Below are positions 1 to 9,688 of a stretch of 64,000 nt of DNA, piece after piece. Within the stretch, counting starts at the first letter, position 1; each line of letters opens with the position of its first letter. The stretch is from positions 35,898,001 to 35,962,000 of the forward strand of contig OX419760.1 in NCBI GenBank assembly GCA_948567375.1, written 5' to 3'. A model generated the notes under the pieces. The model ran no database searches and was not told where the DNA came from. It worked only from the letters and a program-made list of their open reading frames with translations. Position numbers and translations under genes: made by a program. This stretch comes from Lunularia cruciata. Taxonomy: Eukaryota > Streptophyta > Marchantiopsida > Lunulariales > Lunulariaceae.

Positions 1-638
1 GGAGCTCCAGTTCATGGACGACGAGGTGGTAGAGGTGGTGGTAGAGGATCTACACCTAGTAGGGATGCAGTACCTGCTCTTACTTCTGACATAACTATGG
101 CTACTCGGATTGAGTAGTTGGAGCACAGATTGGCTAGAGTGGCTATTGCTCAGAGGAGATCGGATTTGGGTGTTGAGGCTTCCACCTCATATGTTGGTGA
201 TAGAGATGCTTTGGACTTCATGTGTGGAGCAGCACATGTGGATGCATTTGCAGCAGTGACTAGGAGTGCAGTACCTGCTCCAGAGCCTAGGAGGCATCAG
301 TGGAGTTGGACCCACAGAGAGGAGAGGTTGGGAGACAGGTCAGACTTCCCTAGTCTTTCACACTATATGAGGCATTACAGATGACATCCATGGTTCCTAG
401 ATGTCCCAGTGTAGGTGTGGTAGGTGGTGATGGAGTACATGATGGACTACTTGCTAGTCAGCCACCTGCTACTACACACACTGAGTCTAGCATGATGTTG
501 GGGGCGGCTCAACTGATTATGCGGCATCCTTTGTTTTCGGCCAGTGACATGTTTACATTGGGAGTTGACCCAGCCCCAATGTTCTGGTTGGCTGCCACAT
601 TGTGTGAGAATAGGGATGGTGCGGTTCCTACTACCTGA
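1..638 (+). pseudogene. N-terminal (Gag-like) part of the Gypsy-M polyprotein, broken
   Basis: From base 1 frame 1 encodes an Arg/Gly-rich stretch (GRRGGRGGGRGST), then after a TAG at 115 an open stretch to 384; the coding frame then seems to shift to the frame of the protease (open 381-638, TGA at 636). An RGG-like basic segment before the protease is compatible with the nucleic-acid-binding end of Gag, but no CCHC zinc knuckle is visible here. The assignment rests mainly on its position directly upstream of the protease in the same element. The start of the gene is outside the window. Confidence 0.4.
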
Positions 639-644
639 GCAAAG

Positions 645-1439
645 GTGGTTGGTAGTGGAGTTGACTTGGTTGAGGAGCATGGGATCCGTTTAGCGACCAA
701 TGGTTTATGGCAGGCAGCAACGGCTAGACTAGAGGAGTTGCCAACTAGACCGGCCTTTGAGAGAGCACAGTTCACACCTGGTGTTGTCCTTTTGGATAAC
801 CAGAGGGGGATTTTTTGTTTGGTGGGACCTTCAGGGAAGGTCTATATACCACAAAGAGTGTTGTTAGACTTTGGTGCACAACCTCTTATGTTGGGGAAGG
901 CTGCAGTTGTTGGTCTAGAGTTACGGAAGACCGATGTGGAGAGGTGTCCATTTCAGATCCAAACATCTCTAGGTGGTGGTTTGACACAATACATCACACG
1001 TGGAGAGCTTGTTGTCCAAGTTCAGCCTGGTCAACCGATTGATAGTTTGGTGGTGAGAGCTCAGGCTATTATGACAATAGCTGAGTCATATGATGTGCTA
1101 GTTGGGGGAGTAGTGTTATACCCCATGGGTTTCAACATTGACTATTGGGAGGAGACAACCTCTTATAGACCTGGTTGGCAGTCTGGTGAGGGACGGGTAT
1201 GTCGCCTACCAGTATGCTTTAGTAGTGGCAGTCTTGGCTCACTACAGTCCGAGACCATGGCAGCATCAGTTTTAGCTTTCAGTGGTGCAATTACTTGGCC
1301 TGGTGACTTGTTGGAGGGGAACGCCCATGCAGAGGATACTGTAGTACCAGAGGAGATCACTTGGCTTTGGAGTACGGGTGGGATTGTTCCATCCACCTTG
1401 GATGTTCCATTGTGGAGTTCAAAGGAGGCATTGCAGTAG
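645..1439 (+). pseudogene. Gypsy-M retroviral-type aspartic protease region
   Basis: The 264-codon open stretch contains a pepsin-fold active-site segment, LLDFGAQPLMLG, where the family has Asp-Ser/Thr-Gly; here the Ser/Thr position is Phe, so the active site is damaged. It is followed by a hydrophobic flap region and by the second conserved segment YDVLVGGVVLYPMG, the place where retroviral proteases have their Ile-Leu-Gly turn. The enzyme would cut the polyprotein during particle maturation. The frame ends at a TAG (1437-1439) that replaces a probable CAG; the same frame continues into the methyltransferase, which shows that protease and methyltransferase were one polyprotein. Confidence 0.7.
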
Positions 1440-1535
1440 CATGCAGATCAATTGGTGCAGCAGGCTTGGAGTGGAGCCTTCGTACCATCAGGAGATGAGT
1501 GTGAGGATGAGCCTCTTGAGGCCATTGCTTTGACA

Positions 1536-2609
1536 CCTTTAGATACCACACTCATTGCTTGGCAATATCCAGTAGAGGGGATATGCTTATTGGAGTTGTT
1601 TGGTGAGATCAGCACCGGACTAGCTGCGGTGTTACAGGCGGGTAGACGAGTACAGAGGTACTTGTATGTAAAGAGAGATGAGACTGCTAGGCGAGTCTCT
1701 CTACATCATGTGGCACACTTGGCCTATCAGTATCCGGAGTTATTACCGATATCAGCAGTCAGAGGTTACCAGAAGGCCCTACAAGGAGTCATTTCCTTAC
1801 TGGGGGCGCATGACCTAGAGAGACATGGGCCTATTCACTTGGTGATTTCTGGATGGCCATGTCAGGGACATACACATGCTGGTAGAGGATTGGGTCTTCA
1901 GGATCCTCGTTCTGGTGTGTTTTGGTAGATGTTACAGATACTACAACATCTCTAAATTCATCTGTCTCTTTCTCCAGCTTACCTTTTGGAGAACGTTCCT
2001 TTGATGGGTGATTCTCGCACTAGAGTGGTGGCGAGTACACATCAGGTCCATTCTTGGATGGGACTTGCTATATTATTAGATGTAGCCAGAGTGGGATCAT
2101 GGGCTCATCGTCTTTGTCTTTGGTGGATGAACCTCTTACCCAAAGAGGTTCTATAGTATGCTTATGATGGTATTCAATGACTACATCCTTGTTGATGATA
2201 TCTTGGATGTTGGGCGTTAGTCTCAAACAGTAGTAGTGGCTGATAGGTCACCTATGGCAGTGGTGAACCTAGTTGGACAGCCTTGAGCTGCATTTCCCAC
2301 ACTCATGAGTTTCCCAGGCTCTCATGCTTTTCAAGAGTGAGGACATGGACTTGTTTAGGACTCACAGTTACAGCAATTGGTGAAGCCCAACGCTGATGAG
2401 AGAGAGAGCGGGAGATGGGTTTTTGCACTGATATTACCACTGTTCCAGTAGTGTCAAAGGCATCCAGGCATCAGGTGTTAGGTCAAGCTATGGACTTGAA
2501 CTGTTTGACCTGGATTGTGAGCCTTGGCTTGGCAGAGCAGCGTAGGATGCGCTTGATAGGCATCACCACTTGGACACTTGTGAGCCCTGTGCCTATCGAG
2601 ACAATTTAG
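1536..2609 (+). pseudogene. Retrotransposon-encoded C5 cytosine DNA methyltransferase domain (copy a, broken)
   Basis: In the protease frame the canonical C5-methyltransferase motifs appear in order. Motif I is LLELFGEISTGLAAVL (1587-1634, SAM binding). The motif II region is RYLYVKRDETARRV (1656-1697). Motif IV contains the catalytic Pro-Cys-Gln (Cys codon 1860-1862), followed by a Gly/Asp-Pro-Arg-Ser segment. Motif VI is LENVP (1986-2000). A motif VIII-like segment follows at about 2010-2140, and motifs IX-X end in RHQVLGQAMDLNCLTWIV (2466-2519). The target-recognition region lies between about 2150 and 2400 and contains a frameshift. Stops at 1926 and 1953 and several later ones make it non-functional, but the catalytic Cys and Glu-Asn-Val are still present. 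The enzyme family transfers a methyl group from S-adenosylmethionine to C5 of cytosine. Its place between protease and RT shows that it was part of the element, not a host gene nearby. The motif spacing resembles DNMT3/DRM-like and retrotransposon-borne enzymes; exact clade not determined. Confidence 0.9.
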
Positions 2610-2869
2610 GCACATGCTGGGGGCGATGGACCAAGTGGACATGGTATTCTTGGGACACGTCCAGTAGCTACTAGGGAGAATGGTCTACTTGGAGTCCATC
2701 CAGGTGAGCGTGGGCTACTTGTATTACACCCTTGGTCCACATGGGATGCAACTAGAGGACGTGTGGAGCTTGCAGCCAGAGTGGAGTGAGTTTTTCACAC
2801 AGAGGTTGGGACCTCTAGTGGTCGGGAGCATGACACTATTGCTCCCAAGAGCCCAGTGTAGCAGCCAGT

Positions 2870-4335
2870 CAGTATGTCTTCCACTCCTACTATAGTTACG
2901 GAGGATACTTGGGAGCCAGATCTTGGACCCAAGCTTACTGGAGAGGAAAGACAGAGGGTTTGGAGGTTCTTGAGGAGCCATAGAGTTGTTTTGCCTTCAG
3001 TATGAAGGATTTGGGTGCTTTAAAAGGAACTAGTATACGGATTGAGCTGACTAGCAATACACCGGTTTTTTGATGTCTGTATCATTATAGTGACATGGAG
3101 AGGACATTGATTCAGAGTCGGAGTAGTGACCTTTTTGAGGCTGGTTTGGTGGAGATTTCACATGGAGAGTATGCATCAGCGATAGTGATGCTAGCCAAGA
3201 AGGATATGCATGGCAACTACACAGATAGGCGGATGTATGAAGATTATCGTCCTATCAACCGACAGACCATGGCTGATTGGTATGCCATGCCTACATTGGA
3301 GGAGATTTTTGATTCGATTGGGCATGCAAAGATCTTCAGTACTTTGGATCTTTGAGCGGGATATCATTAGTTGCTGATCAAAGAGGAGGATAAGTCCAAA
3401 ACATCATTTTGGGCTATTGATGCTCATGGCAAGGATGTGTTATATCAATGGAGGTTCTTACCATTTGGGTTAAAGAACGCTCCTACTGAGTCTTAGAGGG
3501 TCATGGATAGGATCCTAGCTGGATTGGATTTTTCTTAGTGCTATATTGATGACATTTTGGTTTATGTGGAGGAGCATGAGAGACAATTGTTGGAGGTGTT
3601 TGAGAGGTTGAGATCTCATGGACTCAAATTACATCCTGGGAAGTGTAGGTTCTTCCACGAGCAGGTTGAGTATTTGGATCACACTATCTATCCCGGAGGA
3701 CTTGGTGTTCAGCAGACCAAGGTGGAGGCTATTGCACAAATTCCTTGGCCTACGGATGTGAGCAGAGTGCGAGCATTCCTTGGGTTGGCAAACTTCTATC
3801 TCCGCTATGTTAGAGGATTTAGTGCCATTGCCAAGGCCTTGACAAAGCTGACCAAGCTTACATAGGAGTGGTGTTGGGGAGATGAGCAGGAGAGAGCTTT
3901 TTTAGAGCTCAAGGAGAAGTTGACATCTGCTCCTATTTTGTGGAGACCGATCAGGGGACGACCATTTCAGGTTCATACTGATTGGAGTATGTTGGGGCTT
4001 GGAGCAGTGCTCACCCAACATGATGATGAGGAGAAGGAGTTTGTGGTGGCCTATGCTAGTCGCTCCAACAATTCAGCGGAGGCAAAGTATAGTTCATATG
4101 AGTGAGAGTGCTTGGCAGCAGTTTGGGCAATAGCACATTTTTGATGTTACCTATTTGGTAACCCCTTCACTCTCATCATTGATCATCAGCCGCTGAAGTG
4201 GTTGATGGAGTCCGACAAGCTTTCAGGGAAGCTTGCACGATGGGCTCTGATTTTATAGGAGTATGATTTCACGGTTGTTCACAGACCTGGAGTGGTGAAC
4301 CACAATGCGGATAGGTTGAGTAGAAACCCATGTCC
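2870..4335 (+). pseudogene. Gypsy-M reverse transcriptase and RNase H (copy a, broken)
   Basis: The RT begins with a linker (about 2900-3100) and fingers region with KKDMHGNYTDRRMYEDYRPI, matching the Gypsy basic-Asp-Tyr-Arg segment. It continues with IFSTLDL, QWRFLPFGLKNAP and the catalytic box YIDDIL (3542-3559), so both metal-binding Asp are kept. The thumb and connection (FLGLANFYLRYVRGF) precede an RNase H with VHTDWS and a YASRS segment, then WLMESDKLSGKLARW near its end. In-frame stops sit at 3354 (TGA) and several TAG codons, e.g. where a Gln or Trp is expected. It made cDNA from the element RNA. Very similar remains exist in copies b and c. Confidence 0.9.
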
Positions 4336-4387
4336 CAGCCCGTAGGATCAGACTGAAGCATGTTGGCATGGTGAGATAGATAAGGAG

Positions 4388-5290
4388 ATGGTGCCAGGTT
4401 GGCATGCATCGGCCTTTCTCTGTATATTTGCAGAGGCTTTGGTGGTATCTCTCTCATCGCATATAGGAGGAGTTATTGAGGTCATAGATCCAGAGAGTGA
4501 AGATATTGGTAGAGTTCAGCGAGACATTCATGATGATGTCTTAGTGATGGACTATCTTTGCACTAGTGTTGTGGGTGGCACAATTGGGGCCAAGGAGAGA
4601 GACTTGGTTCTTCAACAAGCCAGACGGTTCAGATTGGAAGGTAGGCACCTTTTGCGTGTATGGGAGGATGCTAGAGTGCGAGTAGTACCACTTCCATCTT
4701 AGAGACCATAGTTGGTCCGTCATGCTCATGAGGAGCTAGAACATTTTGGAGTAAAGCATATGTATAGCTTACTCCAGAGTCATTATTGGTGGCACGGTAT
4801 GCAGACCAAGGTACAACAATTTGTTGCCAGATGTGTGGTTTATGACCGAGTTAGAGCATCATTCAATGCTCCTATGCCATAGTTACACCCATTACCTATC
4901 ATGAGATTGGGTTACCGTTGGAGTTTAGACTTTGCCGGACCTTTACCGCTGATTTATGTTTTGGTGATGGTGGAGCATTTCTCCAAGTGGATTGAGTTGG
5001 TAGCACTTCCTGACAAGTCTAGTGAAGGGACAACTTACTCATTCCTGGATCGAGTTCTTAGTCATTTTGGTGCACTAGCTGAGGTTTTGACTGATTAGGG
5101 TACAGAGTTCTTGGGGGAGTTTCAGGTCTTGTATGACAAGGCCTTGTTTGATCATCATACTACATCCCGAGATCACCTTGAGGCAGATGGCTTAGCAGAG
5201 AGAGTGGTTCAGACGGTGAAGAGAGGATTGCAAAAGTATGGTTTGTAGAGAGGCCACTTGGGAGATTGAGATCTCCAATTACCTTGGTTG
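4388..5290 (+). pseudogene. Gypsy-M integrase (copy a, broken)
   Basis: After a spacer ORF (4388-4702) the zinc-binding N-domain is visible as His...His (HEELEHFGVKH, about 4711-4760) and CVVY, where the second Cys of the CxxC pair has become Tyr. The core domain follows with SLDFAGPLP (first Asp), EVLTD then stop then GTEF (second Asp) and ADGLAERVVQ (catalytic Glu, about 5190). All three acidic residues of the DDE triad can be read, but TAG stops interrupt the frame, one of them right after the second Asp. The enzyme inserted the cDNA into host DNA. Confidence 0.8.
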
Positions 5291-5559
5291 GCCATGAGCT
5301 ATCGGTTCAGCCGGCAAGCCTCCTTAGCATCCTTCTCTCCATACTTTCTACTCTATGGACAAGATCTAGATTTACTTGCAGCCATTTGTCAAGATACTAC
5401 TGTAGTTTTGGACTTGGATGATCCCGATGTATAGATGAGCGCATGTTCTCAGCGGGCAGAGATCTTTTGGAGAGTGATGTTGATGGCCTTTGAGAACTTG
5501 GCAATTGCTCAACATAGAGATACTTAATGCTATGCTACCATTCAAGGAGGAGGTTATAG

Positions 5560-5950
5560 ACCCTCAATCCGTTGATTTCATCCAGGCGACTATGTATATT
5601 TATAGTAGACAACACCGACAACACTTGATGTTTCTACATGCCACATTATCTTGAGAGTGCGTGAGGTTTTGCCATTTGGAGTCCTTATGTTAGAAGGATG
5701 TGATGGTGTTGTTTGGAAGGATCATGTGCACAATTGTGCGCCATGCCACCTCCCAAACATTGATAGTACTATGGACCCAAGCTTAGCACTTGTACGTGCA
5801 GGCTTGAGGTGTATGTTATGTGGCTCTTCTGGTGGAGCTGCTACTATGTTATTGTGTGATAGCTATTTGAGAGGATGACATATGGCATGTATGACTCCTC
5901 CCCTCACGGTGGTTCCTCAAGGACAATGGTTATGTCCTAAATGTACTTGA
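5560..5950 (+). pseudogene. Integrase C-terminal segment with PHD finger, Gypsy-M copy a
   Basis: The open stretch from 5651 begins with an SH3-like integrase tail (REVLPFGVLMLEG) ending in the conserved-looking APCHLPNID. It is followed from 5810 by a Cys4-His-Cys3 PHD-finger pattern: CMLCG, then MLLCDSY (second Cys of this pair is now Tyr), a Gly-Trp-His-x2-Cys turn in which the Trp codon has become TGA (5877-5879), PPL, and WLCPKC just before the stop at 5948-5950. PHD fingers bind histone H3 tails. In other plant Gypsy elements a chromodomain occupies this place. The predicted role, targeting integration to marked chromatin, is inference. Confidence 0.75.
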
Positions 5951-6119
5951 CCTATAGCTAGGTCATTCTTTATATGGTATAGATTGCAGACATGCGACTA
6001 ACGATGGGGCTCCATAGCACCCGGCCTCCTAATCTTTGCCCATTAGAGGGTATACCATATACTTAGAGTAGATGGCTATCTGGAGTTAGAGGGACCTAAA
6101 CACCAGCTTAGGGGGCGAT

Positions 6120-7905
6120 TGTGGCACTTTAGAGTCTATGTATGACTTATGTGTGAGTTGTGCTTCTAAAGTGTATGATGTTGACATCGATGTATGTTGT
6201 GTAGCAATGTATATACGCATGACAACTATCACACCATTTCTAGTGCTGCATCTAGATGCTCAAATACTGGAGTTCCAATGATAATAGTTAGAGTTACTTC
6301 AGCAGTTTCTCAAAGACTACTTTCCGACGGTCAGATTTTGTGTTTGGGGTATTGACTTCACGGTGGGACCTACCGTCACTTTTCACCGTTTGCACCGTTG
6401 AGTGTGCCGTCAATGGGACCATTAGGGTTTCAGAGCTAGCTTGAGTCTAGGGGGTATAGTTTTGAAGTGAGCTCTAGAGAGCTCACTTCTTTGATGTTGA
6501 GCCTTTGAGTTCTTGGCTATGGTGGATAGAGGCTGGTGAGCATCACCTGGATTCTCTATGCTTGAGTGGGCATGGCTTGACTGTAATCAATGCCTAGTTG
6601 TTGGTAGTTTATAGAGTGACAGATCAAGTACTGATCTGAGTTGAGTTGAGTTGAGTTGAAAATGGTAAGCAATCTGATTTATTGTGGCACTTTAGAGTCT
6701 ATGTATGACTTTTTGTGATTTGTGCTTCTATAGTGTATGAAGTTGACATCGATGTATGTTGTGTAGCAATGTATATACGCATGACAACTATCACACCATT
6801 TCTAGTGCCACATCTAGATGCTCAAATACTAGAGTTCCAATGATAATAGTTAGAGTTACTTCAGCAGTTTCTCAAAGACTACTTTCCGACGGTCAGATTT
6901 TGTGTTTGGGGTATTGACTTCACGGTGGGGCCTACCGTCACTTTTCACCGTTTGCACCGTCAAGTGTGCCGTCAATGGGACCATTAGGGTTTCAGAGCTA
7001 GCTCGAGTCTAGGGGGTATAGTTTTGAAGTGAGCTCTAGAGAGCTCACTTCTTTGATGTTGAGCCTTCGAGTTCTTGGCTATGGTGGACAGAGGCCGGCG
7101 AGCGTCACCTGGATTCTCTATGCTTGAGTGGGCGTGGCTTGACTGTAATCAGTGCCTAGTTGTTGGTATTTTATAGAGTGACAGATCAAGTACCAATCTG
7201 AGTTGAGTTGAGTTGAGTTGAAAATGGTAAGCAATCTGATTTATTGTGGCACTTTAGAGTCTATATATGACTTTTTGTGAGCTGTGCTTCTATAGTGTAT
7301 GATGTTGACATCGATGTATGTTGTGTAGCAATGTATATACGGACGACAACTATCACACCATTTGTAGTGCCGCATCTAGATGCTCAAATACTGGAGTTCC
7401 AATGATAATAGTTAGAGTTACTTCAGCAGTTTCTCAAAGACTACTTTCCGACGGTCAGATTTTGTGTTTGGGGTATTGACTTCACGGTGGGGCCTATCGT
7501 CACTTTGCACCGTTTGCACCATCGAGTGTGCCGTCAGTGGGACCAGTAGGGTTTCAGAGCTAGCTCAAGTCTAGGGGGTATAGTTTTGAAGTGAGCTCTA
7601 GAGAGCTCGCTTCTCTAATGTTGAGCCTTCGAGTTCTTGGCTATGGTGGACAGAGGCTGGCGAGCGTCACCTGGATTCTCTATGCTTGAGTGGACGTGGC
7701 TTGACTATAATTAGTGCCTAGTTGTTGGTAGTTTATAGAGTGACAGATCAAGTACTGATCTGAGTTGAGTTGAGTTGAGTTGAAAATGGTAAGCAATCTG
7801 ATTTATTGTGGCACTTTAGAGTCTATGTATGACTTTTTGTGAGTTGTGCTTCTATAGTGTATGATGTTGACAACGATGTTTGTTGTGTAACGATGTATAT
7901 ACACA
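6120..7905 (+). repeat. Tandem array of Gypsy-M LTR units (3 full of about 562 bp plus a stub)
   Basis: Units start with TGTGGCAC at 6120, 6683, 7245 and 7807, giving periods of 563, 562 and 562 bp. The units are nearly identical and each holds an internal (GAGTT)n run close to its end, followed by AATGGTAAGCAATCTGATTT. The first unit sits where the 3' LTR belongs, after the PHD stop and the polypurine tract. The fourth unit is cut after about 99 bp, where a Gypsy-C fragment begins. If LTRs end at GGTAAGCA, an 11-bp spacer ATCTGATTTAT separates the units. A plain satellite is less likely because unit 1 is in the LTR position of the element. Confidence 0.85.
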
Positions 7906-8925
7906 TGGCATCTCTCTGCCAACATGGATTGTTCCCAAGCATCGTACCATGTGAGGGCTTTATCGATCAAGTACCCACATGCAAACACGCGTGCAACATG
8001 CTCCATGATCTTTGTTGAGAACAATCAATAAATATCAATTCATTCTCGAGATCTAATTTTCCACTACTCCAATTGTATGCTACTCCTTGTAAGGCTTGAT
8101 GTTGTAGGTCTTCTTCATTCAAAGTAGAAATGTGGCTTCATCGTTGACAAGGTTTGTAGCTACAGGTGCCTCTCCAAGTACTTTAGTCGTAGGTATTGGG
8201 TTTTGAGATGACTCTTCTTCTTGCATTGGTTGATCATTCTTGAGGATTTGCACTTGACTTTTTAATGTCTCCATGGTCATCTTAATCTCTCAAAATTCAT
8301 TCAACATCACTTGCATTCCTTGCACTAGCTCTTGCAATTGCGTATCCATAGTTCATGCAACACTCAATTGCTAATATCTACTTCAATATAGAGTCAATAT
8401 GATCACTCTGGAAGGCACAAAAACTATAAAACTACCATTGGGACCTCAGAAGCTATCACTCGTTGATAATACTCATCACCAAAATTCCTAACCACAAAAT
8501 CTCCAAACATCACTTTTGGTCTCACTACATAATAAATTTCTACTTGAGTGTTGAACAGGAGAGGATTTGGGACATTCACATCCATAACATGATAATAGAA
8601 TATAGATCGTCAAATACCACTCTCTATTGTATACCACTACAAGTAGAATCACCAAGTTTGGTGAGTTCATCACCTTGCTCCAAAGTGGTAAACTAGCAAT
8701 ACTCTCATTTGCTCACGCTGGATGTACATAACCTTGATGTGGAATGGATTCAAGAATGGAAAGCTAGGTGTAGAAAATTGTCCTCCTCATGCATCCATCC
8801 CATCCGCTCTCTAAAGTCCTTCCTAAGTCTAGTAATTACTCTATGTTCTCCACCTCAAATTACTCAGTTTTAGTAGTTTGTGTTCTTCAAAGAGTGGTGA
8901 TCCATTCTCTTGGACTAAAACACTC

Positions 8926-8937
8926 ACTTTGATACCA
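8926..8937 (-). promoter_or_regulatory. Primer-binding site for initiator tRNA-Met
   Basis: The - strand reads TGGTATCAAAGT one base after the LTR end, close to the usual plant TGGTATCAGAGC complement of the initiator tRNA-Met 3' end. Confidence 0.8.
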
Positions 8938-8938
8938 T

Positions 8939-9688
8939 TGTTATACTCCAAGGACAAGAAAAGAGAGAAAACACAGATTTCATACTCAATCATCCGATGC
9001 CCCAAAGGAGCACCTTCTCTTTATTATATAAACAAAGAGGATCTCCTCCAAGGAAGCTCCATCATAAGATTAGGCACACAGATAGATGACATGTCAGCAA
9101 GCTCTACCCTTGGATTACTTACTTGGATGGGTGACATGTCGGTCCTGGTCCTATCTAGTTGGTCAAATGAGCTTTGACTAGGGGAATCTTTTGGGGAATC
9201 TTCTTGTAAGAATCTCAGAATCATATGAGTGAGGTACCGTTGGAAAGCTCTCAATGAGAAAAACTAGGGGGAGGGAAGGCCAGCCTTTCTAGCATGGGTG
9301 GGGGGGGGGGGGCGAGGACTATGCACATTTTCAAGGCCTAATTCATCCATTTAGACATCCAAAATTGCCTTCAAAGATTTCAGGCATATTTTGGATCCTA
9401 CTCTATTAGTAAAGTCCCCTTTTGGTGATACCTCTTTCTGATCTGTTAAGTACATCATGTGTAACATCTTTCCAGATGTTACCAAACCAATTGTCACCTT
9501 TAGATCATATGTCTAGCTATTAGTTCTAAGTTTTCAAGTCTATTTTAGTTTGTGCCCTATTAGTAGAAGTACTCTTTTGGTGATACTTCTATCTGATCTA
9601 TTTTGACCATCATGTATAATATCATTCCAGATGTTACCAAACCAAATTTCACATTTAGATCATATGGCTAGCTTTTGGTATTACAATT
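8939..9688 (-). repeat. Gypsy-C LTR (fragment copy)
   Basis: It starts on the + strand with TGTTATACTCC and ends with TTGGTATTACA, matching the LTR ends of the long Gypsy-C copy (TGTAATACTCC ... GGTATTACA). The length is about 750 bp. It contains a run of 13 G at 9300-9312. Confidence 0.8.

Larger units (their letters stand above)
1..6682 (+). mobile_element. Gypsy-M copy a: decayed Ty3/Gypsy element encoding a DNA methyltransferase and PHD finger
   Basis: Domain order on the + strand is Gag-like basic region, aspartic protease, C5 DNA methyltransferase, reverse transcriptase, RNase H, integrase and PHD finger, followed by an LTR that starts at 6120 (TGTGGCAC). A purine-rich tract, TTAGGGGGCGA, lies directly before the LTR and is the likely polypurine tract. 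The 5' LTR lies left of the window. The RT-RNaseH-IN order makes it Ty3/Gypsy. The reading frame is broken by many TAG, TGA and TAA stops and a few frameshifts, so the copy is dead. Two more copies of the family lie at 37.2-49.9 kb (- strand) and 51.5-59.0 kb (+ strand). Confidence 0.9.
7906..9688 (-). mobile_element. Gypsy-C 5' fragment: LTR, primer site, leader and truncated gag
   Basis: Reading the - strand, this is an LTR (9688-8939), a primer-binding site, an untranslated leader and the first part of gag. The gag part (8024-7907) matches the gag of the long Gypsy-C copy at about 22.1 kb, for example the segment encoding CGYLIDKALTWYDAWEQSMLAER. The fragment stops abruptly at 7906, where the Gypsy-M LTR stub begins, so the rest of the element was lost by deletion or recombination at that junction. 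Stops and frameshifts are present throughout. Confidence 0.8.

Noticed and set aside
6120-7905. Satellite DNA or centromeric array
   Set aside because: Only three full units, and the first one sits exactly in the 3' LTR position of Gypsy-M behind the polypurine tract.
6120-7905. CRISPR array
   Set aside because: Repeats of 562 bp in a eukaryotic retroelement; no short repeats with unique spacers anywhere in the window.
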